Source of the DNA: Streptomyces aureoverticillatus
GTDB taxonomy: Bacteria; Actinomycetota; Actinomycetes; Streptomycetales; Streptomycetaceae
Assembly: GCF_014649395.1 (NCBI RefSeq)
Contig: NZ_BMSY01000005.1
Location: 1 to 64,000, forward strand
Direction: 5' to 3'
Length of the DNA stretch: 64,000 nt
Position 1 is the stretch's first letter. Each line of letters opens with the position of its first letter. The position numbers and the translations under genes are program-made. Of this stretch, positions 1 to 7,758 are shown in pieces. The notes beneath the pieces are model-generated. The model ran no database searches. It had not been told where the DNA came from and saw only the letters and a program-made list of their open reading frames with translations.

Positions 1-60
1 TGGCGTTGACTTTTGGCACGCTGTTGAGTTCTCAAGGAACGGACGCTTCCTTTGTACTCA
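1..60 (-). promoter_or_regulatory. leader upstream of a 16S rRNA gene (rrn operon lies left of the window)
   Basis: Read on the minus strand this stretch contains CCTTGAGAACTCAACAGCG followed by TGCCAAAAGTCAACGCCA. This is the conserved pre-16S leader (antitermination/processing element) found before the 16S gene in Streptomyces rRNA operons, as I remember it. The 16S gene should begin roughly 100-200 bases to the left of position 1, transcribed leftwards. The whole interval 1-387 has no plausible protein gene. Confidence 0.7.
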
Positions 61-195
61 CCCTCTCGGGCTTTCCTCCGGGCGCTTCCCTTCGGTATTT
101 CGTGTTTCCAACCCTACCAGATCCGTTTTCCGTTCCGTTCCCGGTTCGGATTTCATTTCCGGTGGCCGTTGGAGGGCCTTTGCCTTTCGGCGTGT

Positions 196-223
196 TCACT
201 ACGTTAGCGGATCTCCCTGGCAA
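196..223 (-). promoter_or_regulatory. candidate rrn promoter
   Basis: On the minus strand TTGCCA (218-223) and TAGTGA (196-201) are separated by 16 bp, a plausible vegetative sigma factor promoter reading into the rRNA leader. Streptomyces rrn operons usually carry several promoters in this interval. No other -35/-10 pair is claimed here. Confidence 0.4.
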
Positions 224-387
224 CTCATAATCGAGTTCCGCGGATTCGAATTTCGGCATGCGGACATGCGAAACAGGACCCCGCTGAAGGGAAGTCGTAG
301 GTAGTGGTTGGCCGCTTCCGGCTGCTGGCTGAATGCCGTACCCGGGTCAAGCGGCTCGGGCTACGTTACGGAAGCGCCAACGCCGCG

Positions 388-1029
388 TCAAGTTCGGCGA
401 CGTCGAGGTGAATGGGCCCGATACGGGCTGACCGTAGGGTCGTTGGCCGTCCAGAAGCGCCAGGGGTGGACGCTGCCCTCGCCGCCCACTCCCGTGCGGG
501 GGCCGCTGCTGACCTGGGCGGGGTCCGTAGGTATGCCGGTCAGGACGGAGAGCGGGGCGTCAGTGCCCGCGCAGACGTCGGCGCCGTCGAGGCGGCGGTC
601 CACGTCGAGGGCCGTGGCCAGGCGGGCAGGGCCTTTGGCCAGTTCCTTGTCGTTGCGGGCCGAGAGTCGTCGTTCGCGGGTGAGCTCGGCGCCCTCGGTG
701 ATCTCGCCTGCCCGCAGCAGGACCGCGCCCGCCACGCCCTCCGGACCGCACACCAGGTTCATGCAGTGCCACATGCCGTAGGTGAAATAGACGTACACAT
801 GTCCCGGCGGGCCGAACATCACGCCGTTGCGGGCCGTGCGGCCGCGATAGGCGTGGGAGCCGGGGTCCGCCTCCCCCGCGTACGCCTCGACCTCTGTCAG
901 GCGCAGCTCGATCGGACCGTCCGGGGTGTTCCGCACGAGGACGCGGCCGAGCAGGTCGGGCGCCACCTCGAGGACGGGGCGGTCGAAGAAGTCACGGGTC
1001 AGGGGCGTACGGTCAGGGGCCACGATCAT
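388..1029 (-). CDS. DNA-3-methyladenine glycosylase (AAG/MPG family)
   Basis: A 213-residue protein of the alkyladenine DNA glycosylase fold, which excises 3-methyladenine and related alkylated purines as the first step of base excision repair. Visible family motifs are LTEVEAYAGEADPGSHA (residues 44-60, with E48 matching the catalytic glutamate), the RNGVMFGPPGHVYVYF block (67-82) and the YGMWHCMN segment that shapes the base pocket. I chose the ATG at 1029 because homology begins just after it; the open frame continues upstream with low-complexity sequence. TACGCT (1038-1043) stands 8 nt before this ATG, so the transcript may be leaderless. The gene is divergent from the Spo0M gene. The family is sure; the exact substrate range is inferred. 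Confidence 0.9.
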   Translation of the reverse strand: MIVAPDRTPLTRDFFDRPVLEVAPDLLGRVLVRNTPDGPIELRLTEVEAYAGEADPGSHAYRGRTARNGVMFGPPGHVYVYFTYGMWHCMNLVCGPEGVAGAVLLRAGEITEGAELTRERRLSARNDKELAKGPARLATALDVDRRLDGADVCAGTDAPLSVLTGIPTDPAQVSSGPRTGVGGEGSVHPWRFWTANDPTVSPYRAHSPRRRRT

Positions 1030-1221
1030 GTCGTACGAGCGTACTGCACCGAACGTGTACGGGTTTGGCGCGGAGGGTGGCCTCCGGGCGTCGGCGCCGC
1101 GAGGGTGAGGGCGCGAGGGCGCCGGTGGAACCGCGTGCCTTCCGATTGCGTTTGTACGTTGTCGAAGGTCGACGATCAATCGATCGAGTCAAGCCACAGG
1201 CGGGGCCTGGGGAGGAGAGTC

Positions 1222-2004
1222 ATGGGGTTCAAGAAGCTGCTGGCGAGTCTGGGTGCCGGCGGGGCCTCCGTCGAGACGGTGCTCACCGAGGCCAACGTCG
1301 TGCCGGGCGGTGTCGTCCAGGGCGAGGTGCGCATCCAGGGCGGGAGCGTCGACCAGCGGATCGAGGCGCTGTCCGTGGGCCTGCAGGCGCGCGTCGAGGT
1401 CGAGGGCAACGACCAGGAGGTCAAGCAGGACATCGAGTTCATCAAGCAGCGGCTCGGCGGCGCCTTCGAGCTGAAGGCGAACGCGGTGCACGCGGTGCCG
1501 TTCGGGCTCGACATCCCCTGGGAGACGCCCATCACCCACTTCGCCGGGCGTCAGCTGCACGGCATGAACATCGGCGTGACCACGGAGCTGGAGATCGCCC
1601 GCGCCGTGGACTCCGGCGACCTCGACCCGGTGAACGTGCACCCGCTGCCGGCGCAGCAGGCCATCCTGGACGCCTTCGGTCAGCTCGGCTTCCGCTTCAA
1701 GAGCGCGGACATGGAGCGCGGCCACATCCGCGGCACCCGGCAGAAGCTGCCGTTCTACCAGGAGATCGAGTTCTTCCCGCCGGAGCAGTACCGCGGCCTG
1801 AACCAGGTCGAGTTGAGCTTCGTCGCGGACGACCGGGAGATGGACGTCGTCCTGGAGATGGACAAGAAGCCGGGCCTGTTCAGCGAGGGCAGCGACTCGT
1901 ACAAGTCGTTCAAGGTCGGGCTCAACGACTTCCAGGGCACCGACTGGGCGGCGTACCTCAACGAGTGGCTGTCGCAGGTCGGCAGCAAGCGCAACTGGTT
2001 CTAG
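1222..2004 (+). CDS. Spo0M-like sporulation control protein
   Basis: A 260-residue soluble protein of the Spo0M family (arrestin-like beta-sandwich), known in Bacillus as a sporulation control protein and conserved in actinomycetes. The N-terminus MGFKKLLASLGAGGASVET and the following sequence VVPGGVVQGEVRIQGG, with DIPWETPITHFAGRQLHG around residue 105, are typical. No signal peptide or membrane segment is present. A GGAGGAG ribosome-binding site lies 5 nt before the ATG, which fixes the start against a long upstream open frame. The gene stands alone, followed after 62 bp by a PEBP-like gene with its own ribosome-binding site. Its role in Streptomyces is not shown by the sequence. Confidence 0.88.
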   Translation: MGFKKLLASLGAGGASVETVLTEANVVPGGVVQGEVRIQGGSVDQRIEALSVGLQARVEVEGNDQEVKQDIEFIKQRLGGAFELKANAVHAVPFGLDIPWETPITHFAGRQLHGMNIGVTTELEIARAVDSGDLDPVNVHPLPAQQAILDAFGQLGFRFKSADMERGHIRGTRQKLPFYQEIEFFPPEQYRGLNQVELSFVADDREMDVVLEMDKKPGLFSEGSDSYKSFKVGLNDFQGTDWAAYLNEWLSQVGSKRNWF

Positions 2005-2066
2005 GCTCGACCACGGCGAGCGATCGCCCCATACCGACGTACCGGAACCGATCAGGAGGTGCCTAC

Positions 2067-2606
2067 GTGACCGAGGTCAAGAGGCCGCCGCTGCCCCATG
2101 ACTTCCACCCTGCCGTGCCGTCGTTCACGGTCGTGAGCGCGGACTTCGAGCCGGGTGCGGTGCTCAAGGACGACCAGGTGTACGCGGCCGGGAACACCTC
2201 GCCGCAGCTGCGGTGGGAGGGTTTCCCGCCGGAGACGAAGAGCTTCGCCGTGACGTGCTTCGACCCGGACGCCCCCACGGGGAGCGGGTTCTGGCACTGG
2301 TCCGTGTTCGACATCCCGGCCTCGGTGACCGAGCTGCCGGCGGGTGCGGGCAGCGGCAAGTTCGAAGGGCTCCCGGAGGGCGCCGTCCAGGTGCGCAACG
2401 ACTACGGGACGAAGGACTTCGGCGGCGCCGCCCCGCCGCCGGGTGACCCGGCACACCGCTATGTGTTCACGGTGTACGCGGTCGACCAGGAGAAGCTCGG
2501 CCCGGACTCGGACGCCTCTCCCGCCGTCGTCGGCTTCAACCTGCGGTTCCACACCCTGGCGCGGGCCCAGATCATCGCGGAGTACGCGGCGGTCGCCGAC
2601 AGCTAG
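2067..2606 (+). CDS. YbhB/YbcL (PEBP, Raf-kinase-inhibitor-like) protein
   Basis: A 179-residue cytosolic protein of the phosphatidylethanolamine-binding family. The ligand-pocket signature DPDAPTGSGFWHW (about residues 68-80) and the later P-x-GDPAHRYVFTVYA segment match bacterial YbhB. Its biochemical role in bacteria is not established; members bind small anionic ligands. The GTG start at 2067 is preceded by AGGAGG with a 6-7 nt spacer. A strong hairpin follows at 2654-2697. It may be co-transcribed with the Spo0M-like gene, 62 bp upstream on the same strand, but nothing else suggests shared function. Confidence 0.88.
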   Translation: MTEVKRPPLPHDFHPAVPSFTVVSADFEPGAVLKDDQVYAAGNTSPQLRWEGFPPETKSFAVTCFDPDAPTGSGFWHWSVFDIPASVTELPAGAGSGKFEGLPEGAVQVRNDYGTKDFGGAAPPPGDPAHRYVFTVYAVDQEKLGPDSDASPAVVGFNLRFHTLARAQIIAEYAAVADS

Positions 2607-2653
2607 CCACATCCCGCACGAGCTCGCGGCAGCTCAGCGTTCATTGAACGTTT

Positions 2654-2697
2654 GCCCGCCCCTGGTCTTGGAAGTGATCAGGGGCGGGCATCTTTTA
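2654..2697 (+). terminator. Rho-independent terminator after the PEBP gene
   Basis: Perfect 11-bp stem GCCCGCCCCTG / CAGGGGCGGGC with a 14-nt loop, followed by ATCTTTTATT. One of the few hairpins in the window followed by a T-rich stretch. Confidence 0.8.
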
Positions 2698-2781
2698 TTG
2701 CGTTGTCCTACCCGGCGTGCCCGGCCAGAGTTGATCCAAGCCCGCCAGGGGGTGGGCCGGTGCACACGGGAGGTGGGCGAG

Positions 2782-3288
2782 ATGCGGGACACGCTGGTGC
2801 TGAACGCGAGCTTCGAGCCGCTGTCGACGGTGCCGCTGAATCGCGCCGTCGTGCTGGTGCTGCAGGACAAGGCCGTCGTCGAGCAGTCCCACCCCGCGCT
2901 GCGCGTGCGTGCCGCCACCGTGGAGCTTCCGGTGCCCCGGGTCATCAGACTCTGCAGATATGTACGGGTGCCCTTCCGAAGACGTGCGCCGTGGTCGCGG
3001 CGGGGTGTCCTGGTGCGTGACCAGCACCGGTGCGCGTACTGCGGCAGACGCGCGACCACCGTGGACCACGTCGTGCCGCGCTCCCAGGGCGGCGCCGACT
3101 CGTGGCTGAACACGGTGGCTTCCTGCGCGATGGACAACCACCGCAAGGCGGACCGCACGCCGGAGCAGGCCGGGATGCCGCTGCTGCGGCAGCCGTTCGA
3201 GCCGACGCCGGCGGACGCGATGCTGCTCACGCTCGGACGCGAGGACTTCGAGGCGCTGCCGGACTGGCTGGCACAGCCCGCCGCCTGA
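2782..3288 (+). CDS. HNH endonuclease domain protein
   Basis: A 168-residue protein ending in an HNH nuclease domain: CAYCGRRATTVDHVVPRSQGG (about 89-109, first CxxC and the DHV metal site) followed by NTVASCAMDNHRKADRTPEQ (second zinc cysteine and N/K residues). The N-terminal part VLNASFEPLSTVPLNRAVVLVLQ is typical of a widespread actinobacterial HNH family whose members are usually standalone and not obviously mobile. The ATG at 2782 has GGAGGTGGGCG upstream. It is flanked by terminators on both sides, so it is probably monocistronic. The cellular substrate is unknown; a role in DNA repair or defence would be guesswork. Confidence 0.85.
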   Translation: MRDTLVLNASFEPLSTVPLNRAVVLVLQDKAVVEQSHPALRVRAATVELPVPRVIRLCRYVRVPFRRRAPWSRRGVLVRDQHRCAYCGRRATTVDHVVPRSQGGADSWLNTVASCAMDNHRKADRTPEQAGMPLLRQPFEPTPADAMLLTLGREDFEALPDWLAQPAA

Positions 3289-3298
3289 GTACGTGACT

Positions 3299-3340
3299 GA
3301 CGCTGGGGCCGCCCTCCACTCGGAGGGCGGCCCCAGCGTC
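3299..3340. terminator. bidirectional terminator hairpin
   Basis: Perfect 19-bp stem GACGCTGGGGCCGCCCTCC with a 4-nt loop (ACTC), lying between the convergent HNH and SPFH genes. There is no U-tract, as is common for Streptomyces terminators. Confidence 0.8.
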
Positions 3341-3389
3341 GTACAGACGGGGACGCCGCTGTCGTACGTACGGCAGCGGCGGCGTCGGG

Positions 3390-4346
3390 TCAGTCGATCG
3401 GCGGCTGCTCGCGGCGCTCCACGCCGCCCGGGCTCTTGGCGCCGCCCGCTCCCCCGCCGCCACCGCCGCCGAGGGGGCCGAAGTTGCCGAGCGCCCCGCC
3501 GAGGCCCTTGAGGGCGTCGCCGATCTCGCTGGGGACGATCCAGAGCTTGTTGGCATCGCCCTCGGCGATCTTCGGGAGCATCTGGAGGTACTGGTAGGAG
3601 AGGAGCTTCTGGTCCGGGTCGCCCGCGTGGATGGACTCGAAGACCGTGCGGATGGCCTGGGCCTCGCCCTCGGCGCGCAGGGCGGCGGCCCTGGCCTCAC
3701 CCTCGGCGCGCAGGATCGCGGACTGCTTCTCGCCCTCGGCCCGCAGGATCTCGGACTGGCGGACACCCTCGGCCTGGAGGATCGCGGCGCGCTTGTCACG
3801 GTCGGCGCGCATCTGCTTCTCCATCGAGTCCTGGATGGAGGTGGGCGGCTCGATCGCCTTGAGCTCGACGCGGTTGACGCGGATGCCCCACTTGCCGGTG
3901 GCCTCGTCGAGGACGCCGCGCAGGGCCGCGTTGATCTCCTCGCGGGAGGTCAGGGTCCGCTCCAGGTCCATGCCACCGATGATGTTGCGCAGCGTGGTGA
4001 CGGTGAGCTGCTCGATCGCCTGGATGTAGCTGGCGACTTCGTACGTCGCGGCGCGGGCGTCGGTGACCTGGTAGTAGATGACCGTGTCGATGTTCACGAC
4101 CAGGTTGTCCTGGGTGATCACCGGCTGGGGCGGGAAGGGGACGACCTGTTCACGCAGGTCGATGCGGTTGCGGATGGAGTCGATGAACGGGACGACGATG
4201 TTCAGGCCCGCGTTCAGGGTGCGGGTGTAGCGGCCGAAGCGCTCCACGATCGCGGCGCTGGCCTGCGGGATGACCTGGATCGTCTTGATCAGGGCGATGA
4301 AGACCAGCACCACCAGAATGATCAGGACGATGATGATTGGTTCCAT
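3390..4346 (-). CDS. SPFH/band 7 (stomatin-like) membrane protein
   Basis: A 318-residue protein with one N-terminal membrane helix (residues 4-22, MEPIIIVLIILVVLVFIALI) followed by a complete SPFH domain (ASAAIVERFGRYTRTLNAG..., DLREQVVPFPPQPVITQDN) and a charged coiled-coil with the repeat R-A-E-G-E (about residues 185-225). The C-terminus is glycine rich. Such proteins scaffold membrane microdomains and regulate membrane proteases or channels. The upstream NfeD gene on the same strand is the usual partner. The start at 4346 is chosen from the membrane helix; the upstream open frame is low complexity. The leader between the two genes carries three 19-bp direct repeats. Confidence 0.9.
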   Translation of the reverse strand: MEPIIIVLIILVVLVFIALIKTIQVIPQASAAIVERFGRYTRTLNAGLNIVVPFIDSIRNRIDLREQVVPFPPQPVITQDNLVVNIDTVIYYQVTDARAATYEVASYIQAIEQLTVTTLRNIIGGMDLERTLTSREEINAALRGVLDEATGKWGIRVNRVELKAIEPPTSIQDSMEKQMRADRDKRAAILQAEGVRQSEILRAEGEKQSAILRAEGEARAAALRAEGEAQAIRTVFESIHAGDPDQKLLSYQYLQMLPKIAEGDANKLWIVPSEIGDALKGLGGALGNFGPLGGGGGGGAGGAKSPGGVERREQPPID

Positions 4347-4367
4347 CGTTGGTTCCCCGTGCCCTTC

Positions 4368-4427
4368 TTGCTTCGGTGTTCCCGGATTGCTTCGGTGTTC
4401 CCGGAAGCTTGCTTCGGTGTTCGCGGA
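4368..4427. repeat. three 19-bp direct repeats in the SPFH leader
   Basis: TTGCTTCGGTGTTCCCGGA occurs at 4368-4386 and 4387-4405, and with one change (C to G) at 4409-4427. The repeats sit 22 bp upstream of the SPFH start codon, inside the 198-bp NfeD-SPFH spacer. Confidence 0.85.
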
Positions 4428-4544
4428 AGATCTTGAGATCTCGCTGGTCGAGTCTGTCAGAACGCCGCGCCGACCGTGGGGCGTTCGGATCACCGGACGT
4501 CACGGACCGGCAGCCGTAAGGCTGTTGGGCGCCCGGACGCCGGG

Positions 4545-4973
4545 TCACATGACGACGGCCGTCGCCCCGTCGATCTCGACGACATCCACCTCCTGGCCGG
4601 CCTCGAAGCTCTGCTCGGTGTCGAGCGGCCGCGCCGACCAGACTTCACCCGCGAGTTTGATGCGCCCTCCGGAGGCGTCGACCCGCTCCAGGACGACCGC
4701 GGATCTGCCCTTCAACGCCTCGACGCCGCTGACGAGTTCGGGCCGCTGCGCGCGGTGCCGGGCGGCGATCGGGCGTACGACCGCGATGAGGGCGACCGAC
4801 ACGACGGCGAAGACCACCGCCTGCATCACCACTCCGCCGCCGAGACCCGCGGTCACGGCGGCGGCGACCGCGCCGACGGCGAGCATGCCGAACTCCGGCA
4901 TCGCGGTCATCACCAGCGGGATTCCGAGGGCGACCGCGCCGATCAGCCACCACACCCATGCGTCCATGTCCAC
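4545..4973 (-). CDS. NfeD-like membrane protein
   Basis: A 142-residue protein with two or three hydrophobic helices in the first 65 residues (WVWWLIGAVALGIPLVMTA and later VVMQAVVFAVVSVALIAVV) and a C-terminal OB-fold-like domain (GRSAVVLERVDASGGRIKLAG). This is the short NfeD type without a serine protease domain. NfeD and SPFH proteins work together in membrane quality control. The reading frame starts at a GTG (4973), with an in-frame ATG two codons later that is equally possible; no clear ribosome-binding site separates them. It lies 198 bp upstream of the SPFH gene on the same strand. Confidence 0.85.
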   Translation of the reverse strand: MDMDAWVWWLIGAVALGIPLVMTAMPEFGMLAVGAVAAAVTAGLGGGVVMQAVVFAVVSVALIAVVRPIAARHRAQRPELVSGVEALKGRSAVVLERVDASGGRIKLAGEVWSARPLDTEQSFEAGQEVDVVEIDGATAVVM

Positions 4974-5021
4974 ATGGTCATGGTAGGACCGCGGGTCCCG
5001 CTACCGACAGGGCGTGCGCGA

Positions 5022-5813
5022 TCAGCCGAGCGGCAGGCCCTGGGCCGACCAGCGTTCGCCCCGCTGCTCGACGACCAGCGGCAGGCCGAAGCAGAGCGAG
5101 AGGTTGCGCGAGGTGAGCTCCAGCTCCAGCGGGCCCGCGGCCATGACCTTGCCCTGACGGATCATCAGGACGTGGGTGAAGCCGGGGGCGATCTCCTCGA
5201 CGTGGTGCGTGACCATGATCATCGAGGGGGCGATGGGGTCGCGGGCGAGGCGGCCAAGACGGCGCACGAGGTCCTCGCGGCCGCCGAGGTCGAGCCCCGC
5301 GGCGGGCTCGTCGAGGAGCAGCAGCTCGGGGTCGGTCATCAGGGCGCGGGCGATCAGGGTGCGCTTGCGCTCGCCCTCGGAGAGGGTGCCGAACCTGCGG
5401 TCCAGGTAGTCGCTCATGCCGAGGCGGTCGAGGAAGGCGCGGGCGCGGTGCTCGTCGACGTCCTCGTAGTCCTCGTGCCAGCCCGCGGTCATGCCGTAGG
5501 CGGCGGTGAGGACCGTCTGCAGGACGGTCTGGCTCTTGGGGAGCTTGTCGGCCATGGCGATGCCGGCCATGCCGATGCGGGGGCGCAGCTCGAACACGTC
5601 GACCTTGCCGAGCTGCTCGCCGAGGATGGTGGCGGTGCCGTTGCTCGGGAAGAGGTAGCTGGACGCGACGTTGAGGAGGGTGGTCTTGCCGGCGCCGTTC
5701 GGGCCGAGGATGACCCAGCGCTCCCCCTCCTTCACCGACCAGGAGACCTGGTCCACCAGAGCCCGGCCCTCTCGGACCACGGATACGTCCTTAAGCTCCA
5801 GTACATCGCTCAT
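5022..5813 (-). CDS. ABC transporter ATP-binding protein, substrate unknown
   Basis: A 263-residue ATPase with Walker A GPNGAGKTT (about 38-46), signature LSEGERKR, Walker B LLLLDEP and the H-loop TH. No permease gene is adjacent, so the transport partner and substrate are unknown; it belongs to the single-domain importer/ModF-like shape rather than ABC-F. The start ATG at 5813 is preferred by domain alignment; an in-frame ATG at 5831 would add six residues. It ends 48 bp after the start of the neighbouring NfeD gene on the same strand. The gene is divergent from the unknown protein at 5943, with 129 bp between their starts. Confidence 0.85.
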   Translation of the reverse strand: MSDVLELKDVSVVREGRALVDQVSWSVKEGERWVILGPNGAGKTTLLNVASSYLFPSNGTATILGEQLGKVDVFELRPRIGMAGIAMADKLPKSQTVLQTVLTAAYGMTAGWHEDYEDVDEHRARAFLDRLGMSDYLDRRFGTLSEGERKRTLIARALMTDPELLLLDEPAAGLDLGGREDLVRRLGRLARDPIAPSMIMVTHHVEEIAPGFTHVLMIRQGKVMAAGPLELELTSRNLSLCFGLPLVVEQRGERWSAQGLPLG

Positions 5814-5908
5814 GAGCGCGTTGTCTCCCATTGCTCTCTCGGCTGTCGCTCGCATGTCCGCGTCTGTGGACGCGGCCCCCGGATAAAACCTACGCCACCG
5901 GCCGACCG

Positions 5909-5936
5909 TTCCCGTGCCGAGCCCGGTCCTTAGGCT
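5909..5936 (+). promoter_or_regulatory. promoter of a probably leaderless transcript
   Basis: A -10 element TAGGCT (5931-5936) stands 6 nt before the ATG at 5943, the spacing expected when transcription starts at the A of the start codon. A weak -35 candidate TTCCCG begins at 5909. No ribosome-binding site is present upstream of the gene. Confidence 0.5.
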
Positions 5937-5942
5937 GTGCAC

Positions 5943-6746
5943 ATGCTCTCGGAACCACGCTCAGGACGCTTGGCCGCTTGGGGAAACGCCCTTTTGGCCG
6001 GACTTGTTTCACCTGATGACGCGGTGCACGCGATCGTGGGCGGCGACGCGGTGCACCGGGTCGAGGGGCTGCCCGGCGAGTCGGCGCCGGTCGGCCTGAC
6101 GCTGGCGCTCGGACGGCTGCGCGCGCTCGGCGTGACGGGGCTGCGGGTGGCGCTGCCCGCGCCGGGGCATCCGCTCGGCCTGAGCGGCCCGCCGGCCTTC
6201 AACGAGCGGGCCCTGGAGGCGGAGGAGGCGGTCGTCGCGACGGGGGCGCCGTACGGGCTCGTGCCGGAGGTGTACGAGGCGGGGCCCGAGGGTGCCGCCG
6301 ACGCCGAGGACGTCCATGTGGAGGTGGTGTGGCACTGCCTGCCGGTGCGGGAGGCGCCGCCCGCGGACGTGCCCTCGCTGGGTGAGGCCGAGCGGGAGCT
6401 CGCGGACGCGCTGCGGGAGGCGACGGAGGTGCTCGCGCGGCTCGACGTGGCGGCGTCGGGGCCGGTCGCGGAGGCCGCGGTCGACGCGTACCGGGCGCGC
6501 GCCGAGCGGGGGCGCGAGGTGCTCGCTCCGGGGTATCCGCCGCGGGCGGTGCGGGTGTTGGAGCTGGCGCAGCGGGTCGGGCTGCTGATCTCGGTGGCGT
6601 ACGAGAACGGGCACGGCGGGGCCGTGAGCGCCTCGGAGATGGGGGCGCGGGCGCAGGCACTGCGGCCGGTGGAGCGGGTCGCGCGGCGGGCGCAGGTGGC
6701 CGCGTACAACGCGTATGTCGAGGAGCGGGAGCGGGGCGGGGGCTGA
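5943..6746 (+). CDS. conserved protein of unknown function
   Basis: A 267-residue soluble protein that I do not recognise. It is rich in Ala, Glu and Val, has no signal peptide or transmembrane helix and no obvious catalytic motif. The central part (residues about 60-95) contains ALPAPGHPLGLSGPPAFN, followed by an acidic helical half. The start is placed at ATG 5943 because a -10 hexamer lies 6 nt upstream (leaderless); a GTG two codons earlier would overlap that hexamer. It is divergent from the ABC ATPase gene and convergent with the chaplin gene, separated from it by a strong hairpin. It has the look of a Streptomyces-conserved protein, but no function is claimed. Confidence 0.7.
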   Translation: MLSEPRSGRLAAWGNALLAGLVSPDDAVHAIVGGDAVHRVEGLPGESAPVGLTLALGRLRALGVTGLRVALPAPGHPLGLSGPPAFNERALEAEEAVVATGAPYGLVPEVYEAGPEGAADAEDVHVEVVWHCLPVREAPPADVPSLGEAERELADALREATEVLARLDVAASGPVAEAAVDAYRARAERGREVLAPGYPPRAVRVLELAQRVGLLISVAYENGHGGAVSASEMGARAQALRPVERVARRAQVAAYNAYVEERERGGG

Positions 6747-6803
6747 GCCTTCGGGGCCGGGGGTTCGGGGCCGGGGGTTCGGGGTTCGGCGTCCCGAAGC
6801 GCC

Positions 6804-6839
6804 GAGGGCCCCGCGGACCGTGTGGTCCGCGGGGCCCTC
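6804..6839. terminator. bidirectional terminator hairpin
   Basis: Perfect 16-bp stem GAGGGCCCCGCGGACC around a GTGT loop, between convergent genes ending at 6746 and 6876. Confidence 0.8.
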
Positions 6840-6875
6840 TACTCGGAGCCGGAGCCCTCTACTCGGAGCAGGGTG

Positions 6876-7121
6876 TCACTTGTTGACCGACTCGTTGCCC
6901 AGCGTCGGGTTCAGGATGCCGACGGCGTTGATGCCGTTGCCCGTGGCGTTGACCGGGATGTGGACCGGGGCCTGGACCAGGTTGCCGGAGCCGATGCCCG
7001 GGGAGCTGGTGGCCTTGCCGTCCGCGTGCGCACCGGAGGTGGCGGCGGCGGCTCCGGCGGAGGCACCCGCGGCGAGACCGGCGACGGCGACGGCCAGGGC
7101 GGCCTTCTTGGCGATGTTCAT
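6876..7121 (-). CDS. short chaplin lacking both cysteines
   Basis: An 81-residue secreted protein: signal peptide to about residue 28 (A-A-A-A-T end) and a single chaplin domain, SPGIGSGNLVQAPVHIPVNA...GNGINAVGILNPTLGN. Chaplins assemble into amyloid films on aerial hyphae and spores. The two cysteines that usually form the intramolecular disulfide are replaced by T60 and S78, which in S. coelicolor is a known feature of ChpE. GGAGG lies 9 nt before the ATG. A second chaplin gene with both cysteines is 197 bp upstream on the same strand. The calling of this gene as a ChpE type is by that feature and from memory. Confidence 0.88.
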   Translation of the reverse strand: MNIAKKAALAVAVAGLAAGASAGAAAATSGAHADGKATSSPGIGSGNLVQAPVHIPVNATGNGINAVGILNPTLGNESVNK

Positions 7122-7318
7122 GAGTCGTGTTCCTCCAGTGACGGTGCGACCCCGGCTACGGGGTCAAGGGGGATGTACGGCGCGGCGGCGAGGACGCCGG
7201 GGAGGCCGGGTGGTGCGGGGGTGTGGAGAACGCGACCGGCCCTGCCCGCGGGTGCGCTGCGGGGCCGGTCGCCGCGACGCCGATCGCATGACCGTGATCG
7301 GCGGATCGCGCGGTGCGA

Positions 7319-7561
7319 TCAGACGTTCTCGCAGACGTTGCCGAACGTCGGGTTCAGGACGCCGACCACGGAGAGGGTGTTGCCGCAGGCGTTCACCGGG
7401 ACGTGCACCGGCGCCTGGACCAGGTTGCCGGAGACGATGCCGGGGGAGTTCTTGGCCACGCCGTCGGCGTTCGCACCGTGGGCGGAAGCAACGCCGGCAC
7501 CGGCCGCGAGCAGGCCACCGGCCACCATCGTGACGGCAGCGGCCTTCTTCAGGTTCTTCAC
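7319..7561 (-). CDS. short chaplin with both cysteines
   Basis: An 80-residue secreted chaplin. The signal peptide is VKNLKKAAAVTMVAGGLLAA up to about residue 27, followed by one chaplin domain with NSPGIVSGNLVQAPVHVPVN, C59 (in NACGN) and C77 (in GNVCEN), which form the conserved disulfide. The GTG at 7561 is the start because AGGAGG stands 9 nt upstream and the signal peptide begins there; the longer open frame upstream is not secreted-like. It is a close paralogue of the next gene downstream; they may be co-transcribed. The chaplin family is beyond doubt; which numbered chaplin it matches is not decided here. Confidence 0.9.
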   Translation of the reverse strand: MKNLKKAAAVTMVAGGLLAAGAGVASAHGANADGVAKNSPGIVSGNLVQAPVHVPVNACGNTLSVVGVLNPTFGNVCENV

Positions 7562-7758
7562 TTCTGAGTTCCTCCTGAGCGGAAGCTGCGGCCAGCCGCC
7601 GCAGCACGCACTGGAGAACGCCCCGGCGCCGTGGGGGATGCGCCGAATGGGGGACATCCACACGACGGTATGAATCTCAGCCCGGAACGCGACGGTCCGG
7701 GCTGACATCCGCGTCGCCGGTCGCTCCGGCATCCGCTCCGGCCCGGGGACCTGCGGAA

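Noticed and set aside
1030..1179. N-terminal extension of the methyladenine glycosylase up to 1179
   Set aside because: The extra 50 residues are Pro/Arg-rich and non-homologous, and the ATG at 1029 has a promoter-like element 8 nt before it.
2100..2600. Minus-strand open frame opposite the PEBP-like gene
   Set aside because: It mirrors the GC pattern of the sense gene and has no domain, start signal or partner.
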